From NCBI RefSeq assembly GCF_004119445.1, contig NZ_QICI01000071.1, forward strand, positions 1 to 64,000: a stretch of DNA of 64,000 nt, read 5' to 3'. Source of the stretch: Chryseobacterium sp. CH21 (GTDB taxonomy: Bacteria > Bacteroidota > Bacteroidia > Flavobacteriales > Weeksellaceae). This document shows, in pieces, positions 37,074 through 45,607 of the stretch (its first letter is position 1; the number at the start of each line of letters is the position of its first letter). Below the pieces are notes generated by a model, which was not told where the DNA came from, made no database searches, and saw only the letters and a program-made list of their open reading frames with translations. Made by a program: the position numbers and the translations under genes.

Positions 37074-37104
37074 AAAAAGGTACTGCTTAGAACAGTACCT
37101 TTTT
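37074..37104. terminator. Bidirectional terminator between converging genes
   Basis: AAAAAGGTACTG and CAGTACCTTTTT form a 12-bp stem with a 7-base loop. It serves the DUF4126 gene (plus) and the TPR gene ending at 37110 (minus). Confidence 0.85.
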
Positions 37105-37109
37105 CTTTT

Positions 37110-39110
37110 TTAATTTTTACTTCTGAAATCCTTAATATCCTGAATTTTAGATTCAAAATACGTTTTCTTCTCAGGACTCTTTTTGATTAATATTTCAAAC
37201 GCTTTGATGGCCTTTGTATATAATTTCTGTTCAAAATAAAGATTAGCCAGCGTCTCCGTCATCAGATGGGAGATGTCGTCATTCTTTTCTTTTACCACAT
37301 AGGAACTTTCTTCTTTTAACTGGCTTATTCTAGGATTATTCTCAATAAAGGTTTCAATGGCCTTTTCTTTGATTTCGGTTTTCTCTTTTTCGATTTCTTC
37401 CGTTCTGTCGATCTTAAGCCAGCTTTGCCAGGTATTGATAAAACCGGGAACATTGCTGTCCGCTGGTGCCTGAGTCGTATTCTTCATAGTAACCTCCTGT
37501 ACTTTTTCTACAGCCTCTTCTTTACTTTCCTGCTGTTTATCTTCCACCTTAAGGGTAGAAATATCGGTTCCAAAGAAGGAAACATTCATCACAGGAGCAT
37601 CTTCTTTCGAAACTTCTGCAGTCGTTTTTTCTTCTTCAGATGATTCAACGGGTTCTGTTTCTTCTATAACTTGTAAAACGTCTTCCTCAACAGCTTCAAC
37701 TTTTTCCTCTGGTTGTGGTTCTTCAGTAATTGTTTCTGGTTCTGGTGAAGGAATTACTTCCGGTGCCGGAGCTTTTATTTCAGGAACTGATATTTCTGCT
37801 GATTTGGTGATTAAAGAATCCGGCATATTGGATTCCACGCTCATTGGCTTCCATGCTGACTGAACTTCGGGAGTTTCTTCTTGTTCTTCTTCTTTTTCCT
37901 CAACAACATCAACATTAACCTCCTCTTTTACAGATAATTGATCCTGAACATTTTCTTGCTGCACCAATTCTTCTTTGATTTCCAAAGGCTTTTCCTCGCT
38001 CGTAGACCAAAAATGAAAATTCTGAGTTTCAGCAAAGCTAATTTCATGGTCTTCAACAACTTCCGGCTCTACCTTTTCTTCTTGAGAAACAGGTTTTGCC
38101 TCCTTCATTTTTTTCTCTACTTCTTCAATCAGTCTTCTCATCTCATCCTCATGTTTATTTACATTGGATTGAGATACTTCAGCAGTTTCGGAAATTTCAT
38201 CGTTATTGGCCTGGATTTTCACATCCGGCATGAATGAGTCTGTTCCATGGAAGCTTACTTCTGCATCAGATAATTCTTCTACAGGAGCTCCTTCTTCAGA
38301 GACAGTTATCATTTCAGTATTTTCTACTTCTGGATGTATAAGCTCTTCAGCTATGGATTCTTGAGTGTTTATTTCTGGTGATACAGAAGCTTCTTCATGG
38401 AAACTTATATTTTCCTCGTCATTAATCTTCTCTTCTTCTTTTTCTGTAGATATCTGATCTTCATCAATGATTGTTTCTGGTGTAAAATTCTCTCCTGCCT
38501 TTTCCTCTATTTCAGTTTGTACTTCTTCTTTAGATTCCTGAACAGGTTGTTCTACAGCAGGCTGAGCCTTTTGGGTTACCAGGATGCCTGATTCCAGCGT
38601 AGATTCAATGTCTATCTTTTCAGAATTTTGTTCGTCCAGGAAATTTTCTTCTCCTTCGAATAAGATTCTGTTTCGTTCACCGTTTACATAAATATGTTTA
38701 ATTTCATGGGAAGTGGGCAATACACATGCGTTTTCCTGCTCCTCTCCCTGTTTCTCCAAAGAGACTTCTTCTTCTCTTTTAATAGGAAAAGACTTACTTT
38801 TTGGCACGTATTGAGCAGGCTTTTCAATTGCTTGAGATAGTGGCTTCTGTTCAACAACTTCTGGTTTGATCTCCTCTCTGATTTTTCCGTTAATCAACTG
38901 ATATAAAATCTTCTTATCAGTGGTATAAGCAGCTGTTGTAGAAAGTTCTTTCTGATAATTTTCTTTTTCATACAGGTGTACTCCATACAGATGAAGTGCC
39001 CTGATATTTTGAATATAAGGAAATGTGTGAATCTCTTCTTTCAAAAGACCAAGATCTTCTGACTGAATTTTCTTCGGATTTTTTATTAATTCTAAAACTC
39101 TGGGATTCAT
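37110..39110 (-). CDS. Large Glu-rich protein with C-terminal TPR motif
   Basis: A 666-residue cytoplasmic protein without signal peptide. The N-terminal ~90 residues (MNPRVLELIKNPKKIQSEDLGLLKEEIHTFPYIQ) look globular. Residues about 100-560 are low-complexity and very rich in Glu, Pro and Val, with spaced repeats of the type ISFHEEA, VSFHGTDSF, ISFAETQNFHFW, VSFFGTDIS that may be short linear motifs. The last ~60 residues (LMTETLANLYFEQKLYTKAIKAFEILIKKSP) are one TPR unit. It starts one base after the lptE stop and ends the long miaB operon. The function is unknown. Confidence 0.8.
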   Translation of the reverse strand: MNPRVLELIKNPKKIQSEDLGLLKEEIHTFPYIQNIRALHLYGVHLYEKENYQKELSTTAAYTTDKKILYQLINGKIREEIKPEVVEQKPLSQAIEKPAQYVPKSKSFPIKREEEVSLEKQGEEQENACVLPTSHEIKHIYVNGERNRILFEGEENFLDEQNSEKIDIESTLESGILVTQKAQPAVEQPVQESKEEVQTEIEEKAGENFTPETIIDEDQISTEKEEEKINDEENISFHEEASVSPEINTQESIAEELIHPEVENTEMITVSEEGAPVEELSDAEVSFHGTDSFMPDVKIQANNDEISETAEVSQSNVNKHEDEMRRLIEEVEKKMKEAKPVSQEEKVEPEVVEDHEISFAETQNFHFWSTSEEKPLEIKEELVQQENVQDQLSVKEEVNVDVVEEKEEEQEETPEVQSAWKPMSVESNMPDSLITKSAEISVPEIKAPAPEVIPSPEPETITEEPQPEEKVEAVEEDVLQVIEETEPVESSEEEKTTAEVSKEDAPVMNVSFFGTDISTLKVEDKQQESKEEAVEKVQEVTMKNTTQAPADSNVPGFINTWQSWLKIDRTEEIEKEKTEIKEKAIETFIENNPRISQLKEESSYVVKEKNDDISHLMTETLANLYFEQKLYTKAIKAFEILIKKSPEKKTYFESKIQDIKDFRSKN

Positions 39111-39111
39111 C

Positions 39112-39663
39112 TTACCAATTCGCTACAATGTCGTTAAATATCTTGTTAATAATTCTATCTGTCACCAGTTTTACCTGCTGATCTTCGATCTGACTTAGTG
39201 ATACATCACTATTGAAAGCCGCTTCATCGCTATACGTTCTGTCAAAACTTGAATCCGGATGAATTTTATTTTCATAGTGTACCTTCACTGTAATCGTAAG
39301 TTTATTCTGTGCCTGCTGAATCACTCCACCAGAAGGGTTGGTCTGGGTATTGGAACTGATTGTAGTAGGAGTAATTGAATAGTCTGTAATTTCTCCTTCT
39401 ATCAGGATATCAGGATTTTCTTTTGTCCCTTTCAGAGTGGTTCTCTGAAGGAATCTATTTTGTATTGCTGTAGAAAACTGTTGGGATAATGCAGGATTTA
39501 CAAGAGGTGCATTATTCGGGAATTCATTGATCTGAACGGTCTTTTCATCAGTAAGAGATGACCCTGTAAAGCTGTAACATGAGTTTAAAACGCCTAGCAA
39601 CGCAAAAAGCATTACTATTAGTAGTGACTGTTTCAGACTGATATTTTTAATTTTAAAATTCAT
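39112..39663 (-). CDS. lptE: LptE-family LPS-assembly lipoprotein
   Basis: LptE plugs the LptD barrel that inserts lipopolysaccharide into the outer membrane. The 183-residue protein from ATG 39663 has a lipoprotein signal ending GVLNSCYSFTGSSL, the SCYSFTG start being typical of Bacteroidota LptE. An earlier in-frame ATG at 39726 would extend it into the preceding gene with a non-signal sequence and is rejected. It overlaps the upstream membrane protein gene by 11 bases. Confidence 0.88.
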   Translation of the reverse strand: MNFKIKNISLKQSLLIVMLFALLGVLNSCYSFTGSSLTDEKTVQINEFPNNAPLVNPALSQQFSTAIQNRFLQRTTLKGTKENPDILIEGEITDYSITPTTISSNTQTNPSGGVIQQAQNKLTITVKVHYENKIHPDSSFDRTYSDEAAFNSDVSLSQIEDQQVKLVTDRIINKIFNDIVANW

Positions 39664-40357
39664 TTTTAATTCCAATTTCAGTAATTTCATCATACTCAAT
39701 TTGTTGCATCGCATCTTCATAAGCAAAATATTTTGCGGTGTATAAAAACGGTATTGTAAGGAAAAGTCCTATTCCGCAAGCCACAATACCAATCTGAGCT
39801 AAGATACTCACCACTAGCGAGAAAAGGAAAATTGACAATACATTTCCTTTCGTCATTATTTTTGAAATATTCCACGCTTCTTTTATTTCGGTGATTCCTT
39901 TAAGACTGATTAACGGAATGATATAAAAACCTTTCAATACGAAGTAATATATCGCAACGAACATCAGAAAAATATAAGGGAATATTAAAAACATGATCAT
40001 CGGGTTAGGCTGATTCCCTTCAGACATGGCGCCTGATACTGTCATCATAATAATCATAGGAATATAAAGTAATATAACCCCTCCGAAAACAATTAACTGC
40101 AACATAAAATAAGGCATAAAGTCTTTAAAATCAAAGATATCTCCGGGACTTGCCGGTTGGTTTCTGCTCAGCCTTTGAAGGTATTTGAATAAATTACCCA
40201 TAGCAAGCAGCCCACAAAACGGAATAATAGACATGATTAAGCATACCAAACATGCTATAAATATATTCCCGAAATCTTTCTTTAAAAGTTCGAACCCTTT
40301 ATTAATATATTCTCCGAGCTTAAAATGGATCGGCTTAGGTTTTAAATTTACTTTCAT
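39653..40357 (-). CDS. Polytopic inner-membrane protein of unknown function
   Basis: A 234-residue protein with about five or six hydrophobic segments (starting FIACLVCLIMSIIPFCGLLAMG), preceded by a soluble N-terminus with FKLGEYINKGFELLKKDFG. It resembles the loosely defined glycerophosphoryl-diester-type or DUF4013-like membrane proteins of Bacteroidota, but I cannot assign a family. It starts 14 bases after the sigma-54 activator gene and overlaps lptE by 11 bases. Confidence 0.75.
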   Translation of the reverse strand: MKVNLKPKPIHFKLGEYINKGFELLKKDFGNIFIACLVCLIMSIIPFCGLLAMGNLFKYLQRLSRNQPASPGDIFDFKDFMPYFMLQLIVFGGVILLYIPMIIMMTVSGAMSEGNQPNPMIMFLIFPYIFLMFVAIYYFVLKGFYIIPLISLKGITEIKEAWNISKIMTKGNVLSIFLFSLVVSILAQIGIVACGIGLFLTIPFLYTAKYFAYEDAMQQIEYDEITEIGIKNEF

Positions 40358-40371
40358 TATCTATGTTTTGC

Positions 40372-41661
40372 TTAATCTTCCAGGTTATATTGTTTTATTT
40401 TTCTGTATAAAGTTCTTTGTGAAATTCCAAGTTCATCTGCCGCTCTGTTCCTGCGTCCTTTATGCTTCTCCAGTGCTTTGACAATCAGATCTTTTTCATT
40501 ATTTTGAAGTGAAAGTGATTCCGGTCTGTTTTCTTCTACTTCGATGTCTTCAATATCTTCATAGCTGTCATCAGGAGTGGAGATAATGGTAGGGGTCTGA
40601 ACCACCGGGGTATCATTATTATTTTCAAAATAAACTAAAGACCCGGTATTTACCTGTGGCTGAGTTTCAGGGGTATAAATCCTGTTGATCAGATTTTTCT
40701 CATGATTGCTCAGATCTGCTGTTCCTCTGTTTTTAATCAATTCCGAAGTTAAGGATTTTAAATCATTAATATCATTCCTCATATCGAATAGAATTTTATA
40801 CATGATTTCTCTTTCGCTTCCGAAATCGCTCTGCTTAGGAGCACTCTGAGTATTGACCACCATTGGCAGGTGGGTTTCCATAGGAATATACTCGGCAAGT
40901 TTTTCAGCAGTTATATTTCTGTTTCTTTCCACCACGGTCATCTGCTCTACTAAGTTTCTTAATTGGCGGACGTTACCCGGGAAAGAATAGCTTTCTATAT
41001 AATGAACCGCGCTCTGTTCCAGTTCAAGCTCCGGCATTCTGTACTTTTCTGCAAAGTCTATTGCAAACTTTCTGAATAATAAATGAATATCTCCTTTTCT
41101 TTCTCTCAAAGGGGGCATATCTATCTGAACAGTATTCAAACGGTAATATAAATCTTCACGAAATCTTCCGTCATGGATGGCTTTCATCATATTAACGTTG
41201 GTAGCCGCTACAATTCTCACATTGGTTTTCTGTACCTGTGAAGAACCCACTTTCATAAATTCACCACTTTCCAAAACTCTTAAAAGACGAACCTGCGTTT
41301 GCAAAGGAAGCTCTCCTACCTCATCCAAAAAGATGGTTCCGCCATCAGCTACTTCAAAATATCCTTTTCTTGTAGCCGTAGCTCCGGTAAAGGCACCTTT
41401 TTCGTGTCCAAACAGTTCAGAATCGATAGTTCCTTCCGGAATAGCTCCACAGTTTACTACGATGTAAGGCTGATGTTTTCTTTTGGATTCTGAATGGATA
41501 ATTTTCGGAATAAATTCTTTTCCTACTCCACTTTCTCCTATCACCAATACTGAAATATCTGTAGGTGCTACCTGAATAGATTTTTCAAGGGCCCGGTTGA
41601 GTGCCGGAAAGTTTCCGATAATTCCGAAACGGTTTTTTATGTTTTGTAACTCGTTGCTCAT
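40372..41661 (-). CDS. Sigma-54-dependent transcriptional activator without receiver domain
   Basis: A 429-residue AAA+ activator. It has Walker A GESGVGKEF, the sigma-54 loop GAFTGA in GHEKGAFTGAT, Walker B GGTIFLDEVGEL, the arginine-finger region REDLYYRLN, and a Fis-type helix-turn-helix at the end (NRAADELGISQRTLYRKIKQY). The AAA+ domain begins near residue 10, so there is no REC, PAS or GAF sensor; activity may be set by expression or by a partner protein. Residues about 265-375 are a low-complexity linker. It lies in an operon with miaB upstream and lptE downstream. Confidence 0.93.
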   Translation of the reverse strand: MSNELQNIKNRFGIIGNFPALNRALEKSIQVAPTDISVLVIGESGVGKEFIPKIIHSESKRKHQPYIVVNCGAIPEGTIDSELFGHEKGAFTGATATRKGYFEVADGGTIFLDEVGELPLQTQVRLLRVLESGEFMKVGSSQVQKTNVRIVAATNVNMMKAIHDGRFREDLYYRLNTVQIDMPPLRERKGDIHLLFRKFAIDFAEKYRMPELELEQSAVHYIESYSFPGNVRQLRNLVEQMTVVERNRNITAEKLAEYIPMETHLPMVVNTQSAPKQSDFGSEREIMYKILFDMRNDINDLKSLTSELIKNRGTADLSNHEKNLINRIYTPETQPQVNTGSLVYFENNNDTPVVQTPTIISTPDDSYEDIEDIEVEENRPESLSLQNNEKDLIVKALEKHKGRRNRAADELGISQRTLYRKIKQYNLED

Positions 41662-41697
41662 AAGTAAATTTTTGATTATTGATTTAATGTTATTTTT

Positions 41698-42501
41698 CTA
41701 CAGTGCTTCAATCTCTGTTCTGTAGACTTTGTTAAAATGATGAGTGTAGACGTCTTTCATGGTCTTTCCTTCATCATACGTTTGCAGGGCTAACATTTTT
41801 AAATCTAAATAATCTTTGTTTCTGATCTTAGAAACTTTACTTTTAAAGTATATATTCTCGGCAAAGTTGTACTCTTTGCTTTGTTTTTCAAAATTTTCCA
41901 GGGCTTTATCATATCTTCCCAGCTCAAAATAGGTCACCCCAAGCTGATAATGATCAAACATTCCCTTCACATAACTTCTGGTGGTCAGAAGCCTTTCTAT
42001 AATCCCAGCTGCTTTTTCTTTTTGTCCTAAAGCACTGTAGGACATAGCTCTTACTACGTCCAGATTATAGTCGCCATTTTGAGATCTTCCTAAGTCCTTA
42101 GGATAATATTTTTTTAAACTTTCTAAATCCTGAATTGCCCCTTTATAGTCTCTTAAAAACTGAAACTTCGTCCAGCCTCTGTAGCCAAGATGCATTTGGG
42201 GATTTAAAGCAACTGCTTTATCAATTAAAATTTTCCAGGTTACAAAATCTCCGTTTTTAAGATATGGAACGGCTTTTTCCATATAAGCATGGGAGAAATC
42301 AGGACACAGTTCTATAGCTTTGTCAAAGCCTTCCTGAGATTCTGCATAACCTTGTAAATCTGAAGCCCAGTTGTATAACTCACACGCTTTTTTGCAGTTC
42401 TCACCCTCTACTGCATTACAGTTGACCTGTGCAATAGTATTGGTGTAAACGATAAGCAACAAAAAGCTAAGGTAATACCTCTGAAACTTTTCCATTTTCA
42501 A
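41698..42501 (-). CDS. Exported TPR protein
   Basis: A 267-residue protein with a signal peptide (ending TNTIAQVN; start at 42501 or the ATG at 42495) and tetratricopeptide repeats, e.g. YAESQEGFDKAIELCPDFSHAYMEKAVPYLKNGD and DHYQLGVTYFELGRYDKALENFEKQ. TPRs bind partner proteins; here probably in the periplasm. Its start lies inside the end of the upstream gene (up to 35 bases overlap), suggesting translational coupling. Confidence 0.8.
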   Translation of the reverse strand: MKMEKFQRYYLSFLLLIVYTNTIAQVNCNAVEGENCKKACELYNWASDLQGYAESQEGFDKAIELCPDFSHAYMEKAVPYLKNGDFVTWKILIDKAVALNPQMHLGYRGWTKFQFLRDYKGAIQDLESLKKYYPKDLGRSQNGDYNLDVVRAMSYSALGQKEKAAGIIERLLTTRSYVKGMFDHYQLGVTYFELGRYDKALENFEKQSKEYNFAENIYFKSKVSKIRNKDYLDLKMLALQTYDEGKTMKDVYTHHFNKVYRTEIEAL

Positions 42502-42985
42502 TTTTATAGGTTAAATACTGATAGTAATCTACTTTTAAACCTTTTATCTCTTTCGACATCCAGCCATCGAGTGATTTTGTAAACTGCAACAGCTTATTTT
42601 CTAATTCTTCATCCAGTATGGTATCTTTCAGATCCGGGCTCATATGCTGCAATCTGAAGAGACCTGTCTTTCCTTCACAATTTACTAAAAATCTCACGGT
42701 TATATACCCGTTGACATTCTTTTCAGAATATATATTTTCTTTTTCAAGTTTTTCTGTGATCGCAATCTTTTCGCCTTTGTAGCTAAATTCCTTTGAACCC
42801 TGATAATACTGAAAGCTGAAATGTCCCCATTGTTCTGAGCCACATCTTTTAAAATCAGCGTCATCCAGTTTATCATCAAACTCAATATCTCCTACGGTAG
42901 CAGGGTATTTTTTCACTTTTTTTTCTGTCTGGCAAGATACCAGGGAGAAAGAAAACATTGTAAAAAGATAAACCGCTTTAATCAC
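42467..42985 (-). CDS. Lipoprotein with TonB-C-like domain
   Basis: A 172-residue protein with a lipobox (SFSLVSCQTEKK), so a likely lipoprotein. The region VNGYITVRFLVNCEGKTGLFRLQHMSPDL resembles the TonB C-terminal fold used by many small Bacteroidota envelope proteins. There is no membrane anchor of the TonB type, so energy transduction is unlikely. It begins 9 bases after the miaB stop. Confidence 0.7.
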   Translation of the reverse strand: MIKAVYLFTMFSFSLVSCQTEKKVKKYPATVGDIEFDDKLDDADFKRCGSEQWGHFSFQYYQGSKEFSYKGEKIAITEKLEKENIYSEKNVNGYITVRFLVNCEGKTGLFRLQHMSPDLKDTILDEELENKLLQFTKSLDGWMSKEIKGLKVDYYQYLTYKIENGKVSEVLP

Positions 42986-42994
42986 TACTTTATT

Positions 42995-44461
42995 TTATTC
43001 CACTGTTCTCCCTAAAAGTGTGCCTTGTGTATTGTCATGTACAAAAACGTTCACAATGTCACCTATTTTCTGTCCTTCCAGTTTATCAAAGACACATACG
43101 GCATTTTGGGAGTTTCTTCCTTTCCATTGGTTTTTATTCTTTTTGGAAATTCCTTCAATCAGAACCTCGTGTACTCTTCCTACATAAGATTTCATTCTTT
43201 GGTTGGAGAGTTCCCCTTGAAGCGCAATCACCTCAGCAAGACGTCTTTGTTTCACATCAGCCGGAATATTGTCTTCCATTTTCTTGTGAGCCGGAGTTCC
43301 CGGTCTTTCCGAGTATGCAAACATATAACCGTAGTCATACTCTACTTCTCTCATCAGGCTTAAGGTATCCTGGTGATCTTGTTCTGATTCGTTACAGAAT
43401 CCAACGATCATATCCTGAGAAAAGGCTACTTCCGGAACAATTTCCTTCGCTTTTTTAATCAGATCCAGATATTCTTCACGGGTATGCTGTCTGTTCATCG
43501 CTTCAAGCATAGTATTGCTTCCGCTTTGTACAGGAAGGTGTACATATTTACAGATGTTGTGGTGTTTTGCCATCATTTTGAATACATCCAGACTCATATC
43601 CTGAGGATTTGAGGTGGAGAATCTGATTCTTAATTCAGGAACAGCTTTAGCGACTAAATCAAGAAGCTGAGCAAAATTAACGGCAGTTGCTTTCTGCATT
43701 TCAGAAGCTTTGGCAAAATCTTTTTTAGGGCCTCCTCCATACCAAAGATAAGAGTCTACGTTTTGTCCTAAAAGGGTAATTTCTTTATATCCGTTATTCG
43801 CAAGGTCTTTACATTCATCTATGATAGAGTGCGGATCACGGCTTCTTTCTCTTCCTCTTGTAAAAGGAACGACACAGAATGTGCACATGTTATCACAACC
43901 TCTGGTAATGGTAACAAAAGCTGTAACTCCGTTTCCTCCTAAACGAACGGGATTAATATCGGCATAGGTTTCTTCTTTGGAAAGGATTACGTTGATGGCA
44001 TCTCTTCCGTCATCGGTTTCTTTTAAAAGATTAGGAAGGTCTCTATAAGCATCAGGCCCCACAACAAGATCAACCAATTGCTCTTCTTCTAAGAATTTAG
44101 TTTTCAGTCTTTCCGCCATACATCCCAGAACGCCTACCGTCATATTCGGTTTTTCTTTTTTGAGATTTTTGAACTGGGAAAGACGCATTCTTACAGTCTG
44201 TTCTGCTTTTTCACGGATAGAACATGTATTTAAAAGAATCAGGTCTGCTTCTTCTACCTTCATTGTTGTATTGTATCCCTGTTCATTAAGGATAGATGCA
44301 ACAATCTCAGAGTCAGAGAAATTCATCTGACAACCATAGCTTTCTAAAAACAGTTTTTTAGAATTCTCTGGTCTTTCTGCAATAGCAAAAGCTTCACCCT
44401 GTTTTGTTTCGTCTATATATTTTTCCTGCACGATGATCAATTTAAGGTCCGCAATATTCAA
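42995..44461 (-). CDS. miaB: tRNA-2-methylthio-N6-isopentenyladenosine methylthiotransferase
   Basis: A radical-SAM enzyme that adds the methylthio group to i6A37 of tRNAs reading U-first codons. It has 488 residues. The N-terminal UPF0004 domain has LESYGCQMNFSDSE, NTCSIREKAE and GVLGCMAERLK with three Cys for one cluster. The radical-SAM motif CDNMCTFC (about residue 190) follows, and a TRAM domain ends the protein. The start is ATG 44461 or the GTG at 44431 before QEKYIDETKQG. The -7 element TATCTTTG at 44488-44481 fits either. It is first of a run of tightly spaced minus-strand genes. Confidence 0.97.
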   Translation of the reverse strand: MNIADLKLIIVQEKYIDETKQGEAFAIAERPENSKKLFLESYGCQMNFSDSEIVASILNEQGYNTTMKVEEADLILLNTCSIREKAEQTVRMRLSQFKNLKKEKPNMTVGVLGCMAERLKTKFLEEEQLVDLVVGPDAYRDLPNLLKETDDGRDAINVILSKEETYADINPVRLGGNGVTAFVTITRGCDNMCTFCVVPFTRGRERSRDPHSIIDECKDLANNGYKEITLLGQNVDSYLWYGGGPKKDFAKASEMQKATAVNFAQLLDLVAKAVPELRIRFSTSNPQDMSLDVFKMMAKHHNICKYVHLPVQSGSNTMLEAMNRQHTREEYLDLIKKAKEIVPEVAFSQDMIVGFCNESEQDHQDTLSLMREVEYDYGYMFAYSERPGTPAHKKMEDNIPADVKQRRLAEVIALQGELSNQRMKSYVGRVHEVLIEGISKKNKNQWKGRNSQNAVCVFDKLEGQKIGDIVNVFVHDNTQGTLLGRTVE

Positions 44462-44562
44462 TTACGAACAAATAAGTTTGCAAAGATACAAAATATTGTG
44501 ACAGAATGTCAGCGCTATTATTTTAACAAAATCATAAATTAAAAATGGATTGGAATTATTTT

Positions 44563-44985
44563 TTAATCATGATCATAGGTATGGTTATCAAATCTGATTT
44601 TCATGATCGTCTTATAATCAACAGGGACACCATTTTTAGTGGCGGGAGTCCATTTTCCTTTTACCTTTTTAGCCGCAAACTTCATATCATCAATAAAAGT
44701 TTCGCTGTTTTTGAACTTGGGAAGAATGTCTACTTTATCAACTTTACCTTTCGGATCAATATTAAATATAAAGGTTACTTCTCCTTTGATTGCATATAAA
44801 GCTACATCAATATAGGCATACACCATTTTCAGAAATTCTTTTCTAAAGGCATCTTCACCTCCCGGAAATTCTGCTTTTTTAAAATCTGCATCATTCTGAT
44901 ATTGATACTGAACAGCGGCTGTCTGTTGTGAGAACCCTTTAAAACCGATCAATAGTAAAGGTAAAATTAAAAGATATTTTTTCAT
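44563..44985 (-). CDS. Exported TonB-C-like protein, tandem paralogue A
   Basis: A 140-residue protein with a signal peptide (MKKYLLILPLLLIGFKGFSQ). The rest is one TonB-C-like domain: FPGGEDAFRKEF, GEVTFIFNIDPKGKVDKVDILP and KGKWTPATKNGVPVDYKTIMKIRF, a common layout in Bacteroidota 'energy transducer TonB' annotations. It lacks the TonB membrane anchor and Pro-rich spacer. It is 4 bases downstream of a paralogue with the same plan. Confidence 0.75.
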   Translation of the reverse strand: MKKYLLILPLLLIGFKGFSQQTAAVQYQYQNDADFKKAEFPGGEDAFRKEFLKMVYAYIDVALYAIKGEVTFIFNIDPKGKVDKVDILPKFKNSETFIDDMKFAAKKVKGKWTPATKNGVPVDYKTIMKIRFDNHTYDHD

Positions 44986-44989
44986 GGTA

Positions 44990-45472
44990 TTAGTCGATAT
45001 CTACGGATACTGAAGAGAAGTTCATTTTAACTTTGATCTGTGAAGCTACAGGTTGGCCGTTACAAGACGCTGGAGTCCAGTTTTTCTTTATTCTTCTTAC
45101 TACATACTGCATATCATCAAAAAAGACTTCACTGTTTTGTACTTTAGGCATTCCTTTCACATCTACTACTTTTCCTTTAGCATCAAGTACGAGTGTAAAT
45201 GTAAAATCACCTGCAAGAGCATAGAAATCTGAATTCAGATAAGCATACATATACTTATTCAGGATGGTTTTATAAGCAGTAACCCCACCTTCATACGATG
45301 CCGGTTTGAAATCATTACATTTTACAGCAACCTGCATAAAAGGTTCTTTAATATCTATTTTCAGAACATTTTTATTGCTTTCTCTGATAAAAGAATCATC
45401 ACGGTCTTCCTGATCCTGGGCGAATGAAAAATTCATTACACACAAGGTTAAAAATAAAAATATCGTTCTCAT
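44990..45472 (-). CDS. Exported TonB-C-like protein, tandem paralogue B
   Basis: A 160-residue protein from ATG 45472 (MRTIFLFLTLCVMNFSFAQ, a signal peptide). The longer frame from 45547 is rejected because a -7 element TACCTTTG lies at 45502-45495 within it. The C-terminal domain aligns with paralogue A: GGVTAYKTILNKYMYAYLN, GDFTFTLVLDAKGKVVDVKGMP, NSEVFFDDM, NWTPASCNGQPV. Function unknown. Confidence 0.75.
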   Translation of the reverse strand: MRTIFLFLTLCVMNFSFAQDQEDRDDSFIRESNKNVLKIDIKEPFMQVAVKCNDFKPASYEGGVTAYKTILNKYMYAYLNSDFYALAGDFTFTLVLDAKGKVVDVKGMPKVQNSEVFFDDMQYVVRRIKKNWTPASCNGQPVASQIKVKMNFSSVSVDID

Positions 45473-45528
45473 AGTTTTGTTTACTAATAATAAACAAAGG
45501 TAAATATTTAACTCATTTATAAAAAAGA

Positions 45529-45555
45529 AAAACTTCACACAAAGCATGAAGTTTT
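45529..45555 (-). terminator. Intrinsic terminator of poxB
   Basis: AAAACTTCA and TGAAGTTTT form a perfect 9-bp stem, followed on the minus strand by TTTCTTTTTT, 53 bases past the poxB stop. Confidence 0.7.
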
Positions 45556-45607
45556 AAAATATAGATTCTGAATTTCTGATATACCTGAAATTCATTTACT
45601 TTTTTTC

